64,000 nt of DNA from assembly GCF_014207255.1 (NCBI RefSeq), contig NZ_JACHCZ010000009.1:62001-126000 (forward strand), written 5' to 3'. This document shows positions 16,366 to 24,229 of this stretch, piece after piece; the first letter of the stretch is position 1; each line of letters opens with the position of its first letter. Source of the DNA: Pseudomonas sp. JAI120 (GTDB taxonomy: Bacteria > Pseudomonadota > Gammaproteobacteria > Pseudomonadales > Pseudomonadaceae). A model generated the notes under the pieces. That model was not told where the DNA came from. It saw only the letters and a program-made list of their open reading frames with translations, and searched no databases. The translations under genes were made by a program, and so were the position numbers.

Positions 16366-17853
16366 TTAGTAGCGAATCATCACTGACTTCAACTCGGTGT
16401 AATCCTCGATGAAGGCGCTGCCGAACTCCCGGCCTATCCCCGAGGATTTGTTGCCGCCAAACGGCACCGCCGGGTCCAGCATCGTGTGCATGTTCACCCA
16501 CACCGTGCCGGCCTCGATGGCGGGCACCATGCGCAAGGCTTTGCTGAGGTCGTTGGTCCACAGGCTGGCGCTCAAGCCGTAGGGGGTGTTGTTCATCAAG
16601 GCCAGCAGTTCCTCTTCGCTGTCGTACGGTAAGAATGTGGCAATGGGGCCGAAGGTCTCCTCGTTGAGCAGGGTGTCGTTGACGCTGTTGGCGAGGATGA
16701 TCGTCGGCTCGACGTAACAGCCCGGACGGTCGATCAGGTTGCCACCGTGAATGATGCGGTTGTTTTCGGCGCGGGCTTTGGCGAAGAACTCGCCGAGTTT
16801 GAGTTGGTGCTGGCGGTTGGTTACGGGGCCGAATTCGGTGCGCTCGTCCAGGGGCGAGCCGATGTTCAGCGTGCTCAGGCGCTGGGCCAGTTTGTCCATG
16901 ACCGTTTCGATCTGCGAACGGTGCACAAAGAAGCGTTCGGCAGCGGCGCAGATTTGCCCGGAGTGCAAAAAGCCCGCTTCGATGATGCCGTTGACGGCCT
17001 TGTCCAGGTCCACATCGGGCAGGAACCCGGCCGAGTTCTTGCCGCCCAGCTCAAGGGTGGCGCGGGTCAGCCCGGCGCCCATGGCACTCTGGCCCACCGC
17101 AATGCCGGTCGGCACGGAGCCGGTGAACGACACCTTGTCGGTGCCGGCGTGTTCAATCAGGCCTTTGCCGACGCTGCCGCCGCCGGTCAAGACGTTCAGC
17201 GCACCGGCGGGAAGGCCGGCGTCAATCGCCAGTTCGGCGATGCGCAGGATGGTCAGTGGCGTGAACTCGCTGGGCTTGATGATGATGCTGCAACCGGTCA
17301 CCAGCGCCGAAGCGAGTTTCCAGATGGCGATCATGGTCGAGAAATTCCACGGCACGATGCCGACCACCACTCCGACCGGCTCGCGCAGGGTGAACGCGGT
17401 GTAGCGCTCGCCGGCGAAGGAGGGCAACGATGGGGTGATGGTCTGGCCGCTGATCTTGGTGGCCCAGCCGGCGTAGTAACGCAGGAAGTGCGCGGCCTGG
17501 TCGACTTCGAATGCGCGGGAAATCTGGATGATCTTGCCTGACTGGCAGGTTTCGATCTGTGCCAGTTCTTCGCGGTGTTGCTCCAGCAAGTCGGCCAGTT
17601 TGAACAGCACGTTGCCGCGCACCGCTGGTGCGACCTGCGACCACTGTTTGAAGCCTCGGCTCGCGGACGCCACGGCCGCGTCAATGTCGGCCGGGTCGGC
17701 GGCGGCGACGTCGGCAATGACCTGGCCGGTCGCCGGATTGATCACCTCCAACCGCTGACTGGAATGGCTCTCGACGTAGCCACCGTCAATGAACAACGCA
17801 TGGGTTCGACGGAGGAAGGCTTCAACCTGGGGCAGCAGTGGAATATCGCTCAT
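16366..17853 (-). CDS. feaB: Phenylacetaldehyde-type (4-hydroxyphenylacetaldehyde) dehydrogenase
   Basis: 495 aa aldehyde dehydrogenase. LELGGKNSAGFL holds the base Glu and HSGQICAAAERFFV the nucleophilic Cys; PAVPFGGNKSSGIGREFG is near the end. Overall it looks most like FeaB/PadA/StyD phenylacetaldehyde dehydrogenases. Divergent to 4-HPA hydroxylase genes and with a FeaR-like regulator nearby, it probably makes (4-hydroxy)phenylacetate from the aldehyde released by amine oxidation. The ATG at 17853 has AGGA ~9 nt upstream; a much longer open frame upstream is non-coding by composition. The specific substrate is inferred. Confidence 0.8.
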   Translation of the reverse strand: MSDIPLLPQVEAFLRRTHALFIDGGYVESHSSQRLEVINPATGQVIADVAAADPADIDAAVASASRGFKQWSQVAPAVRGNVLFKLADLLEQHREELAQIETCQSGKIIQISRAFEVDQAAHFLRYYAGWATKISGQTITPSLPSFAGERYTAFTLREPVGVVVGIVPWNFSTMIAIWKLASALVTGCSIIIKPSEFTPLTILRIAELAIDAGLPAGALNVLTGGGSVGKGLIEHAGTDKVSFTGSVPTGIAVGQSAMGAGLTRATLELGGKNSAGFLPDVDLDKAVNGIIEAGFLHSGQICAAAERFFVHRSQIETVMDKLAQRLSTLNIGSPLDERTEFGPVTNRQHQLKLGEFFAKARAENNRIIHGGNLIDRPGCYVEPTIILANSVNDTLLNEETFGPIATFLPYDSEEELLALMNNTPYGLSASLWTNDLSKALRMVPAIEAGTVWVNMHTMLDPAVPFGGNKSSGIGREFGSAFIEDYTELKSVMIRY

Positions 17854-17919
17854 GGGGTTTTTCCTGGTGGCAGACATTGAAAAGCCCGAGGTTAATCCCA
17901 GTGGCCGGAACGGGCTTGA

Positions 17920-17954
17920 CTGTGGCTGCCCAGTGGCATGTCTGTGGCTGCCAG
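17920..17954. promoter_or_regulatory. Direct repeat in the feaB / 4-HPA hydroxylase divergent region
   Basis: CTGTGGCTGCCCAG (17920-17933) and CTGTGGCTGCCAG (17942-17954) are direct repeats with a 22-bp period (two turns), as expected for an AraC-family dimer. A third GTGGCTGCCA lies at 30864-30873 before the amine oxidase operon. FeaR-like or HpaA proteins encoded nearby are candidates. The rest of the 263-bp gap holds no gene. Confidence 0.5.
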
Positions 17955-18116
17955 CGCCTGTGCGCGACGGACCAGCCTGAGCCTTTGAAAAGTACAATCT
18001 TGACTCTGGAAGGTGCATGTCCTGCCAGGAAGGCACGCTCCATACTGGCCCTGCATCCGGCGCCACGCCTTGATTTCTGGCGCTGCCCGGACATCCAATA
18101 ATAAGCAGGGCCATCC

Positions 18117-19286
18117 ATGAAAAAGCCAAACCCGCTCCTTGAAGACCTCAAGTCCATCCTGCCGACCATCGCCGCCAATGCCTTCGTGGCCGAGCAGGAC
18201 CGCCAGGTGCCCGCCGAGAATATTGCGCTGCTCAAGAGCATCGGCATGCACCGTGTGTTTCAGCCGAAAGTGTTCGGCGGCATGGAGTTGTCGCTGCCGC
18301 AGTTTGCCGACTGCATCGCCTTGCTCGCCGGGGCCTGCGCCAGCACGGCCTGGGCCATGAGCCTGTTGTGTACCCACAGCCATCAATTGGCACTGTTCTC
18401 GGCCCAACTGCAGCAGGAGGTCTGGGGCGCTGACCCTGATGCCACTGCGAGCAGCAGCATCGCGCCGTTCGGGCGCACCGAGGAAGTCGAGGGCGGCGTG
18501 CTGTTCAGCGGAGAAATGGGCTGGAGCAGCGGCTGTGATCACGCCGATTGGGCGATCGTGGGTTTCCGCCGCAACAACCCCCAGGGCGCCCAGGATTACT
18601 GCTTCGCGGTGCTGCCGCGCAGTGACTACCAGATCCGCGATGACTGGTTTTCCGCCGGCATGAAAGGCAGCGGCACCAAGACCTTGATCATCGACAAGGC
18701 CTGGGTGCCGGAGCACCGCATCCAGAAAGCCAAGGACATGATGGAAGGCAAGTCCGCCGGCTTTGGGCTGTACCCCGACAGCAAGATTTTCTATTCACCG
18801 TACCGGCCTTACTTTGCCAGTGGCTTTTCCACCGTCAGCCTGGGCGTCGCCGAGCGGATGCTCGAGGTGTTCCGCGAAAAGACCAAGACCCGCGTGCGCG
18901 CCTATACCGGGGCGGCGGTCGGTGCCGCGACCCCGGCGTTGATGCGCCTGGCCGAGTCGACTCACCAGGTGGCCGCCGCGCGCGCCTTCCTCGAAAAAAC
19001 CTGGAACGAACACGCCGAACACAGTGAGCAGCAGCGCTACCCAAGCCGCGAGACCCTGGCGTTCTGGCGCACCAACCAGGCCTACGCGACCAAGATGTGC
19101 ATCCAGGCGGTGGACCGTCTGTTCGAGGCCGCCGGCGGCAACGCCTGGTTCGAGCACAACGAGATGCAGCGCTTGTTCCGCGACTCGCACATGACCGGCG
19201 CCCATGCCTACACCGACTACGACGTCTGTGCACAGATCCTCGGCCGCGAGTTGATGGGCCTGGAACCCGATCCGAGCATGATCTGA
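18117..19286 (+). CDS. C2-hpah: 4-Hydroxyphenylacetate 3-hydroxylase, oxygenase component (C2 type)
   Basis: 389 aa, acyl-CoA-dehydrogenase-fold flavin monooxygenase. It closely resembles the Acinetobacter baumannii C2 component: AGACASTAWAMSLLCTHSHQ, DPDATASSSIAPFG, MEGKSAGFGLYPDSKIFY, MTGAHAYTDYDVCAQILGRELMG. C2 uses reduced FMN and O2 to hydroxylate 4-HPA to 3,4-dihydroxyphenylacetate. It lacks about 30 N-terminal residues relative to the 422-aa Acinetobacter protein, but the start is natural. The reductase gene follows after 56 nt and the ring-cleavage genes lie 12 kb away. It differs from the enterobacterial HpaB family. Confidence 0.92.
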   Translation: MKKPNPLLEDLKSILPTIAANAFVAEQDRQVPAENIALLKSIGMHRVFQPKVFGGMELSLPQFADCIALLAGACASTAWAMSLLCTHSHQLALFSAQLQQEVWGADPDATASSSIAPFGRTEEVEGGVLFSGEMGWSSGCDHADWAIVGFRRNNPQGAQDYCFAVLPRSDYQIRDDWFSAGMKGSGTKTLIIDKAWVPEHRIQKAKDMMEGKSAGFGLYPDSKIFYSPYRPYFASGFSTVSLGVAERMLEVFREKTKTRVRAYTGAAVGAATPALMRLAESTHQVAAARAFLEKTWNEHAEHSEQQRYPSRETLAFWRTNQAYATKMCIQAVDRLFEAAGGNAWFEHNEMQRLFRDSHMTGAHAYTDYDVCAQILGRELMGLEPDPSMI

Positions 19287-19296
19287 ACGCGCTTTT

Positions 19297-19310
19297 GAAA
19301 ACAACAATCA
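19297..19310 (+). promoter_or_regulatory. A-rich leader before the reductase gene
   Basis: GAAAACAACAATCA lies in the C2-C1 gap, 32 nt before the C1 start, and fits an Hfq/Crc AAnAAnAA element. Confidence 0.35.
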
Positions 19311-19342
19311 GGGCTGCGCCTGACGCAGCCCGGGAGTCTTGC

Positions 19343-20275
19343 ATGTCTGAATCGACCTTCGACCCACGCGCCTTTCGCCGGGCCCTGGGCAACTTTGCCA
19401 CAGGCGTGACCGTGGTCACCGCCGCCGACGCCTCCGGCCGCAAGGTGGGCGTTACCGCCAACAGCTTCAACTCGGTGTCCCTGGACCCACCGCTGGTGCT
19501 GTGGAGCATCGACAAACGCTCCAGCAGCCACGGGGTATTCGAGGAGGCCAGCCACTTCGCGGTCAACGTGCTGGCGGCGGACCAGATCGACCTCTCGAAC
19601 AATTTTGCCCGGCCCAGGGACGACCGCTTCGCCGAGATCGCCTATGAACCGGGGGAGGGCGGGGCGCCGGTGTTCGCCGATTGTTCGGCACGTTTTCACT
19701 GTGAAAAATACCAGCAGGTGGACGGCGGTGATCACTGGATCATGATCGGCAAGGTGGTGGCCTTCGACGATTTCGGTCGCTCGCCGCTGCTGTACCATCA
19801 GGGCGCCTACTCCATGGTCCTGCCCCATACGCGGATGACCAAGCGTGACGAAAGCCAACCGCCGAGCAGCCACTTCCAGGGGCGCCTGAGCCATAACCTG
19901 TATTACCTGATGACCCAGGCGGTACGCGCCTACCAGTCCAGCTACCAGCCCCGGCAACTGTCTACCGGCCTGCGCACCAACGAGGCACGGATGCTGATGG
20001 TGCTGGAGAACGACGCCCGCCTGAGCGCCAGCGACCTGCTGCGGGAGGTGGCGATGCCGGTGCGGGAAATCGACGACGCGGTGGCCAACCTCAAGCGCAA
20101 GGGGCTGGTCGACGACGATGAACACGGCGTACGCCTGACCGCTGCGGGTATCGAACAGACCGAAGACCTCTGGGCCATTGCACGGGAACAGCAGGACAAG
20201 GTGTTCGCCGAGTTCAGCCAGGACCAGATCGAAACCTTCAAGACGGTGTTGAAGCGACTGATCAGCCACTGCTGA
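19343..20275 (+). CDS. C1-hpah: 4-Hydroxyphenylacetate 3-hydroxylase, flavin reductase component (C1 type) with MarR-like C-terminal domain
   Basis: 310 aa. Residues ~1-175 are a flavin reductase (RRALGNFATGVTVVTA, VGVTANSFNSVSLDPPLVLWSIDK, GGDHWIMIGKV). Residues ~190-310 resemble a MarR winged helix (ALRTNEARMLMVLENDARLSASDLLREVAMPVREID; GLVDDDEHGVRLTAAG). This two-domain layout is that of A. baumannii C1, where 4-HPA binding to the tail relieves autoinhibition and stimulates NADH oxidation. The ATG at 19343 has GGGAG 6 nt upstream. Confidence 0.92.
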   Translation: MSESTFDPRAFRRALGNFATGVTVVTAADASGRKVGVTANSFNSVSLDPPLVLWSIDKRSSSHGVFEEASHFAVNVLAADQIDLSNNFARPRDDRFAEIAYEPGEGGAPVFADCSARFHCEKYQQVDGGDHWIMIGKVVAFDDFGRSPLLYHQGAYSMVLPHTRMTKRDESQPPSSHFQGRLSHNLYYLMTQAVRAYQSSYQPRQLSTGLRTNEARMLMVLENDARLSASDLLREVAMPVREIDDAVANLKRKGLVDDDEHGVRLTAAGIEQTEDLWAIAREQQDKVFAEFSQDQIETFKTVLKRLISHC

Positions 20276-20290
20276 TTGCCTGAATCAAGG

Positions 20291-20422
20291 ATGAACACCA
20301 TGCCGGTGGTGGCCGATGAGGTGCGCAAGCTGGCGGAAAACATCCGTCAGGCAACCCATCAGATCCAGACGATGCTGCATCAGCACGAACGCTGGGAGGG
20401 AGCTGCGTTACGCAGCTCCTGA
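20291..20422 (+). pseudogene. Remnant of a methyl-accepting chemotaxis protein signalling domain
   Basis: The 43-codon frame begins MNTMPVVADEVRKLAE and continues NIRQATHQIQTMLHQ. VVADEVRKLAE is the nearly invariant hairpin-tip sequence of MCP cytoplasmic domains, and the following residues match the descending helix. No transmembrane, HAMP or remaining signalling helix is present on either side. An AGG directly abuts the ATG, too close to be a ribosome site. It looks like the fossil of a deleted chemoreceptor gene, perhaps one that sensed the aromatic compounds degraded here. Confidence 0.7.
20399..20419. terminator. Stem-loop between convergent genes
   Basis: GGAGCTGCG-tta-CGCAGCTCC is a perfect 9-bp stem with a 3-nt loop, 10 nt from the stop codon of the convergent porin gene. 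There is no long T-run, so it is a probable but not ideal bidirectional terminator. Confidence 0.55.
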
Positions 20423-20428
20423 GGCCGG

Positions 20429-21757
20429 TCAGAAGGGCACGGCCACGGTCAGCTGGCTGTAGAGGTTGGTGCCGTTGCCACCCACCTGGTTGCCGCCGGT
20501 GTCGGCAGCCTTCTTGGGTTGGTAGATGCCCACCAGCGGGCTGATGATCAGGTGGCTGTTGACCGCCCATTCGGCGTACAGGTCAAGCTCCCGGGCGTCG
20601 AGGTTCAGCGCGTCGTGTTTGCGCAGGGTATTGAAGTCGAAGTACAGCGCGCCGACCGTCAGGTTCTCCAGGGGTGTCGCCTTGAGACCGACGTGATGGA
20701 TGCCGGTATTGCTGTTGAACGGGCCGGCATAGTTGGAGGCGACTTCACCTTGGAACCAGGTGCCGTAGCCGGTGCTGAGCCCGGTGAACAGCGGGTCCCA
20801 TTTTTGCGAGTAGCGCGTGTAGCGGTAGGTCACTTTCGGCGACCAACCGATATCGGCAAAGGTGTAGCCGGCCTCGGCGTACCAGGCTTTTTCCGGCCCC
20901 GCGTCTTTGTCTTGCCAGGCGTATTCGAAGGCGAAGCTGGCATTGTCGATACCGGCGCTGCCTTCGCCGCGCACGCTGTAAGTGTCCAGGCCCTCACGCT
21001 GTTTCTGGAAGTCGCTGGCCCACTGGTCGGTGACGTTCATGCCGTGGACCCAGGTCAAGCCCAGCGTGCCGGCGGCGGCCGTGTAGTCGAGGGTGCCCGC
21101 CGCCAGTTCGGTTTCAGCCTGGGCGCGGTTGTCCGACTTGAGCCACAGCACCGAACCGTGCAGGCCCTCTTGCCCGCCCAGGCGCAGCACCGCAGTGCGG
21201 TCGAACGCGTGGCGTGCCGCCAGGTAATAGGCGCCGCCACGGTTCAGCGCACCGTCAGCCGGGCCTTTGCCCAGGTTGGGGCCGTCGTCGTTGATCAGGA
21301 AACCCCGGCCGATCTTGACCACCTGGCGCCCGACGGAAAAATCCACACCGTCCTTGCCCAGCGCCGGGAACAGGTCGGCCGAGCGCCATCCCAGGTAGGC
21401 GTCTTCGATTTTGGTGGTGCGTTCGCTGCCATCGGTGTTGCCCGCCGCGTCGCCATCGCCCCAGGTGCCGGAGCTGACCCAATTGAGCGCGCCATACGCG
21501 GTGCCGTGCCCGGCCAGGCCCTGGTCGCCGCTCACCCCGTACTTCATGAAACCCTCGCGCCAGGTCGAGCCGCCCGCTGTGCCGTCGTAGTTGTGACGGC
21601 TGTTGAACAGGCCGTAGACCGCCAGGAAGTCCGCATTCAAATGGGTGTCCTCGTCGGCGTACAGCTCATAGGCCTGGGCCGATGAATGGCCGATCAACAG
21701 CGCGATACCCAGGCCGACGGCCAAGGACAGCGTGCGTGGTTTCAGTGTGTGCTCCAT
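20429..21757 (-). CDS. Outer-membrane porin (alginate-export/OprB-like barrel)
   Basis: 442 aa with a signal peptide (LSLAVGLGIALLIGHSSAQAYE). Many short amphipathic strands and a C-terminal Phe (LTVAVPF) indicate a barrel. It is not OprD-like by sequence; the layout is closer to the alginate-export-like porin family, which I recognise only approximately. It is divergent from the APC permease, so it may be the outer-membrane entry for the aromatic amine or acid. ATG 21757 is preferred over 21775 because GGGGA lies 8 nt upstream. Confidence 0.75.
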   Translation of the reverse strand: MEHTLKPRTLSLAVGLGIALLIGHSSAQAYELYADEDTHLNADFLAVYGLFNSRHNYDGTAGGSTWREGFMKYGVSGDQGLAGHGTAYGALNWVSSGTWGDGDAAGNTDGSERTTKIEDAYLGWRSADLFPALGKDGVDFSVGRQVVKIGRGFLINDDGPNLGKGPADGALNRGGAYYLAARHAFDRTAVLRLGGQEGLHGSVLWLKSDNRAQAETELAAGTLDYTAAAGTLGLTWVHGMNVTDQWASDFQKQREGLDTYSVRGEGSAGIDNASFAFEYAWQDKDAGPEKAWYAEAGYTFADIGWSPKVTYRYTRYSQKWDPLFTGLSTGYGTWFQGEVASNYAGPFNSNTGIHHVGLKATPLENLTVGALYFDFNTLRKHDALNLDARELDLYAEWAVNSHLIISPLVGIYQPKKAADTGGNQVGGNGTNLYSQLTVAVPF

Positions 21758-21847
21758 TTTTATATTCCCCAGCATGGTTAGGTCGAGGGCGCATTAAGAT
21801 GACCGCAGGCGTGGGAAGTCTTTCACCTGCGTGCCATGGAATTGATC

Positions 21848-21879
21848 CTGCCCGCCAAGTCGTATGCCTTGGCAGGCAG
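21848..21879. promoter_or_regulatory. Long inverted repeat in the porin / permease divergent region
   Basis: CTGCCCGCCAAG (21848-21859) and CTTGGCAGGCAG (21868-21879) are inverted arms matching at 11 of 12 positions around an 8-nt centre. It is ~90 bp from the porin start and ~170 bp from the permease start. No T-run follows on either strand, so an operator or RNA structure is more likely than a terminator. Confidence 0.45.
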
Positions 21880-22048
21880 CAACAAAAGCCACGGCAGACA
21901 TGGGCAAGACGATCAGCGCTCGGGAGGCGCACAGTGATTTTGCGCACGATGCCGTTTCGATCAGGGACTGGCTGGGGAGGGCTTTATCGCCAGCTCCTTG
22001 TACGGCTCGATGCATCCACTCAGAAATCCGCTTTCGAGGATCCGTACC

Positions 22049-23548
22049 ATGTCGATCAATGACCGGCTCACACAGCATTTGAAACGCGGCAGCGTCGGGT
22101 TTCCGACCGCGCTGGCCAGCACCATTGGCCTGATCATGGCCAGCCCGGTGATTCTCACCGCAACCATGGGCTTCGGTATCGGCGGCAGCGCCTTCGCGGT
22201 GGCCATGCTGATTGCGGTGGTGATGATGCTGGCCCAGGCGACCACCTTCGCCGAGGCCGCCTCGATCCTGCCGACCACCGGCTCGGTCTACGACTACATC
22301 AATTGCGGCATGGGTCGTTTCTTTGCGATCACCGGCACGTTGTCGGCGTACCTGATCGTGCATGTGTTCGCCGGCACCGCCGAGACGATTCTGTCCGGGG
22401 TCATGGCCCTGGTGAACTTCGAACACCTCAATACCCTGGCGGAGTCTGCCGGCGGTTCCTGGTTGCTGGGGGTGGGGTTTGTCGTGGTGTTCGGCATTCT
22501 CAATGCCTTTGGCGTCAGCGCCTTCGGCAGGGCCGAGATCATCCTGACCTTCGGCATGTGGACCACGCTGATGGTGTTCGGCGTGCTCGGCCTGATCGCG
22601 GCACCGGCGGTGCAACTGGAGGGCTGGTTCGGCGTGTCGCTGGTGGGTACCGACCTGATCACCATTCTGTCGCTGGTGGGCATGGCCATGTTCATGTTCG
22701 TCGGTTGCGAGTTCGTCACCCCGTTGGCCCCGGACCTGCGCAATTCGGCCAAGGTCATGCCCAAGGCCATGATTTTCGGTTTATTGAGCGTGGCGACCTG
22801 CATGTTCATCTACGGCGCTGCGATGAAGCGCCAGGTGGAAAACGTGGTGCTGGATGCCGCCACCGGCGTGCACCTGCTCGACACGCCCATGGCGATCCCA
22901 AGGTTTGCCGAGCAGGTCATGGGGCATGTCGGCCCGCTGTGGCTGGGGATCGGTTTCCTGTTCGCCGGTGCCGCCACCATCAATACGCTGATGGCGGGCG
23001 TGCCGAGGATTCTCTACGGCATGGCGGTGGACGGCGCGTTGCCCAAGGTCTTCACTTATTTGCACCCGCGCTTCAAGACGCCGCTGCTGTGCATCCTGGT
23101 GGCGATGCTGATTCCGTGCCTGTATGCCCTGTGGTTGGGTGGCAACACCGACAACATCATGCACCTGGTGCTGGCGGCGGTGTGTGCATGGAGTTTCTCT
23201 TACCTGCTGGTGACGCTGTCGGTGGTGATCCTGCGCATTCGTCGTCCGGATCTGCCACGGGCCTATCGCTCGCCGTTCTTCCCGTTGCCACAGATTCTTT
23301 CCAGCGTCGGCATCTTGCTGGGCATGTGGTTCATTACCCCGCCGGGTATGAACCCTGCGGACATTTATGTGCCGTTCGGGGTGATGCTCGGGATCACGGC
23401 TTCATACGCGCTGTTCTGGACACTGGTGGTACAGAAGGTCAATCCATTCAAGCCGGCTTCGGTAGAAGAAGTGCTGGCCAAGGAGTTTTCCCATGAGCCT
23501 GGCAACCCTCACAACCGTTATATCGAGCAGGCTGCAAAAGCTGTCTGA
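22049..23548 (+). CDS. APC-family amino acid/amine permease
   Basis: 499 aa, ~12 membrane segments. The N-terminus GFPTALASTIGLIMASPVILTATMG matches the consensus helix-1 unwinding region of the amino acid-polyamine-organocation superfamily, and NTLMAGVPRILYGMAVDGALPKVF is the typical loop 8-9 block. With the amine oxidase and FeaR-like regulator nearby, an aromatic amine such as tyramine is a reasonable substrate, but this is inference. The ATG at 22049 has GAGGA 8 nt upstream. Its last 56 nt overlap the next gene. Confidence 0.85.
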   Translation: MSINDRLTQHLKRGSVGFPTALASTIGLIMASPVILTATMGFGIGGSAFAVAMLIAVVMMLAQATTFAEAASILPTTGSVYDYINCGMGRFFAITGTLSAYLIVHVFAGTAETILSGVMALVNFEHLNTLAESAGGSWLLGVGFVVVFGILNAFGVSAFGRAEIILTFGMWTTLMVFGVLGLIAAPAVQLEGWFGVSLVGTDLITILSLVGMAMFMFVGCEFVTPLAPDLRNSAKVMPKAMIFGLLSVATCMFIYGAAMKRQVENVVLDAATGVHLLDTPMAIPRFAEQVMGHVGPLWLGIGFLFAGAATINTLMAGVPRILYGMAVDGALPKVFTYLHPRFKTPLLCILVAMLIPCLYALWLGGNTDNIMHLVLAAVCAWSFSYLLVTLSVVILRIRRPDLPRAYRSPFFPLPQILSSVGILLGMWFITPPGMNPADIYVPFGVMLGITASYALFWTLVVQKVNPFKPASVEEVLAKEFSHEPGNPHNRYIEQAAKAV

Positions 23549-24113
23549 GCTGTTCAGCGCCCAACGGGCCCCGTCCGGTTACCGGCCTGGGGTCACGCTT
23601 GAGTACGTGCGGCGCAACCTCGGGCTGGCGAGTTTCACCTCGACGGGGCCAGCCCAGGCAAGGTTTTGCCTGGACGACATCGGCCTTCAGGTCGACGTTG
23701 CCGAGCGCACCGAAGCGCAATTGCTGATGCACCTGGTCATGACCGAATTCATGTTCACGGTGCCCGCCTCAGAGCAGGGCAATGCGTGCTTTGAACTGCA
23801 CCACAGCGGGTCGATCCGGCGCACGGGACTGGCCTGTCGGCAACGGGCTGGAGCGCCGGTTTTGCTGGCCAGGCTCCAGGCAGCCTTGAACGACGATCCC
23901 AGCCTGCATCAAGCGTTGATGGGGCTTGACTTCAAGCGCCTGCACCTCGATTTGAATGGGCAGCAATGGCACGTACGGCTTGAACACATGGGCGGCAGCG
24001 AGGTGGTCAACCGTATGCCGGCGTTCCGGCGCTACATCCCCTTGAGCGGCGCGCAGCGGGCCGGGCTGCTCACGGTACTGGCGGGTTTGCAGCGGGTATT
24101 GGGCGCGATCTGA
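23493..24113 (+). CDS. DUF3156-like protein overlapping the permease gene
   Basis: 206 aa, no signal peptide or membrane helix; soluble alpha/beta-looking sequence (GYRPGVTLEYVRRNLGLASF; LHLDLNGQQWHVRLEHMGGSEVVNRMPAFRRYIPL). I believe it belongs to the uncharacterised DUF3156 family of pseudomonads, by recollection only. It starts inside the permease gene, 56 nt before its stop and in another frame, with a strong AAGGAG (23480-23485) 7 nt before the ATG. The overlap means it is co-translated with the permease and may assist it. Function unknown. Confidence 0.7.
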   Translation: MSLATLTTVISSRLQKLSELFSAQRAPSGYRPGVTLEYVRRNLGLASFTSTGPAQARFCLDDIGLQVDVAERTEAQLLMHLVMTEFMFTVPASEQGNACFELHHSGSIRRTGLACRQRAGAPVLLARLQAALNDDPSLHQALMGLDFKRLHLDLNGQQWHVRLEHMGGSEVVNRMPAFRRYIPLSGAQRAGLLTVLAGLQRVLGAI

Positions 24114-24178
24114 GTTGAGGAATTGGCATCATTAGTGCTTCTACAGTCGGTATCACGGACTTGTTGCGCCTATATAGA

Positions 24179-24193
24179 TAACATGTTAACTAT
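24179..24193 (+). promoter_or_regulatory. HpaR-type operator upstream of the FeaR-like gene
   Basis: A perfect 10-bp palindrome TAACATGTTA (24179-24188) overlaps TGTTAACTA (24184-24192). The same 9-mer recurs at 30950-30958 and 38781-38789, both in promoters of 4-HPA/amine genes. Confidence 0.6.
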
Positions 24194-24198
24194 TAGCC

Positions 24199-24213
24199 AA
24201 CAAAAACAAGAAA
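24199..24213 (+). promoter_or_regulatory. Crc/Hfq-type A-rich leader of the FeaR-like gene
   Basis: AACAAAAACAAGAAA lies 16 nt before the ATG at 24230 and matches the AAnAAnAA pattern. Confidence 0.45.
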
Positions 24214-24229
24214 CCATTGTGGAGATGCC

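Noticed and set aside
17854..18129. N-terminal extension of the phenylacetaldehyde-type dehydrogenase
   Set aside because: The family starts near MSDIPLLPQVEAFL; the extension is unrelated in composition and overlaps the divergent hydroxylase gene start.
20291..20422. The 43-codon frame as a functional small protein
   Set aside because: An MCP tip fragment without its coiled coils cannot signal, and the AGG abuts the ATG; recorded as a remnant instead.
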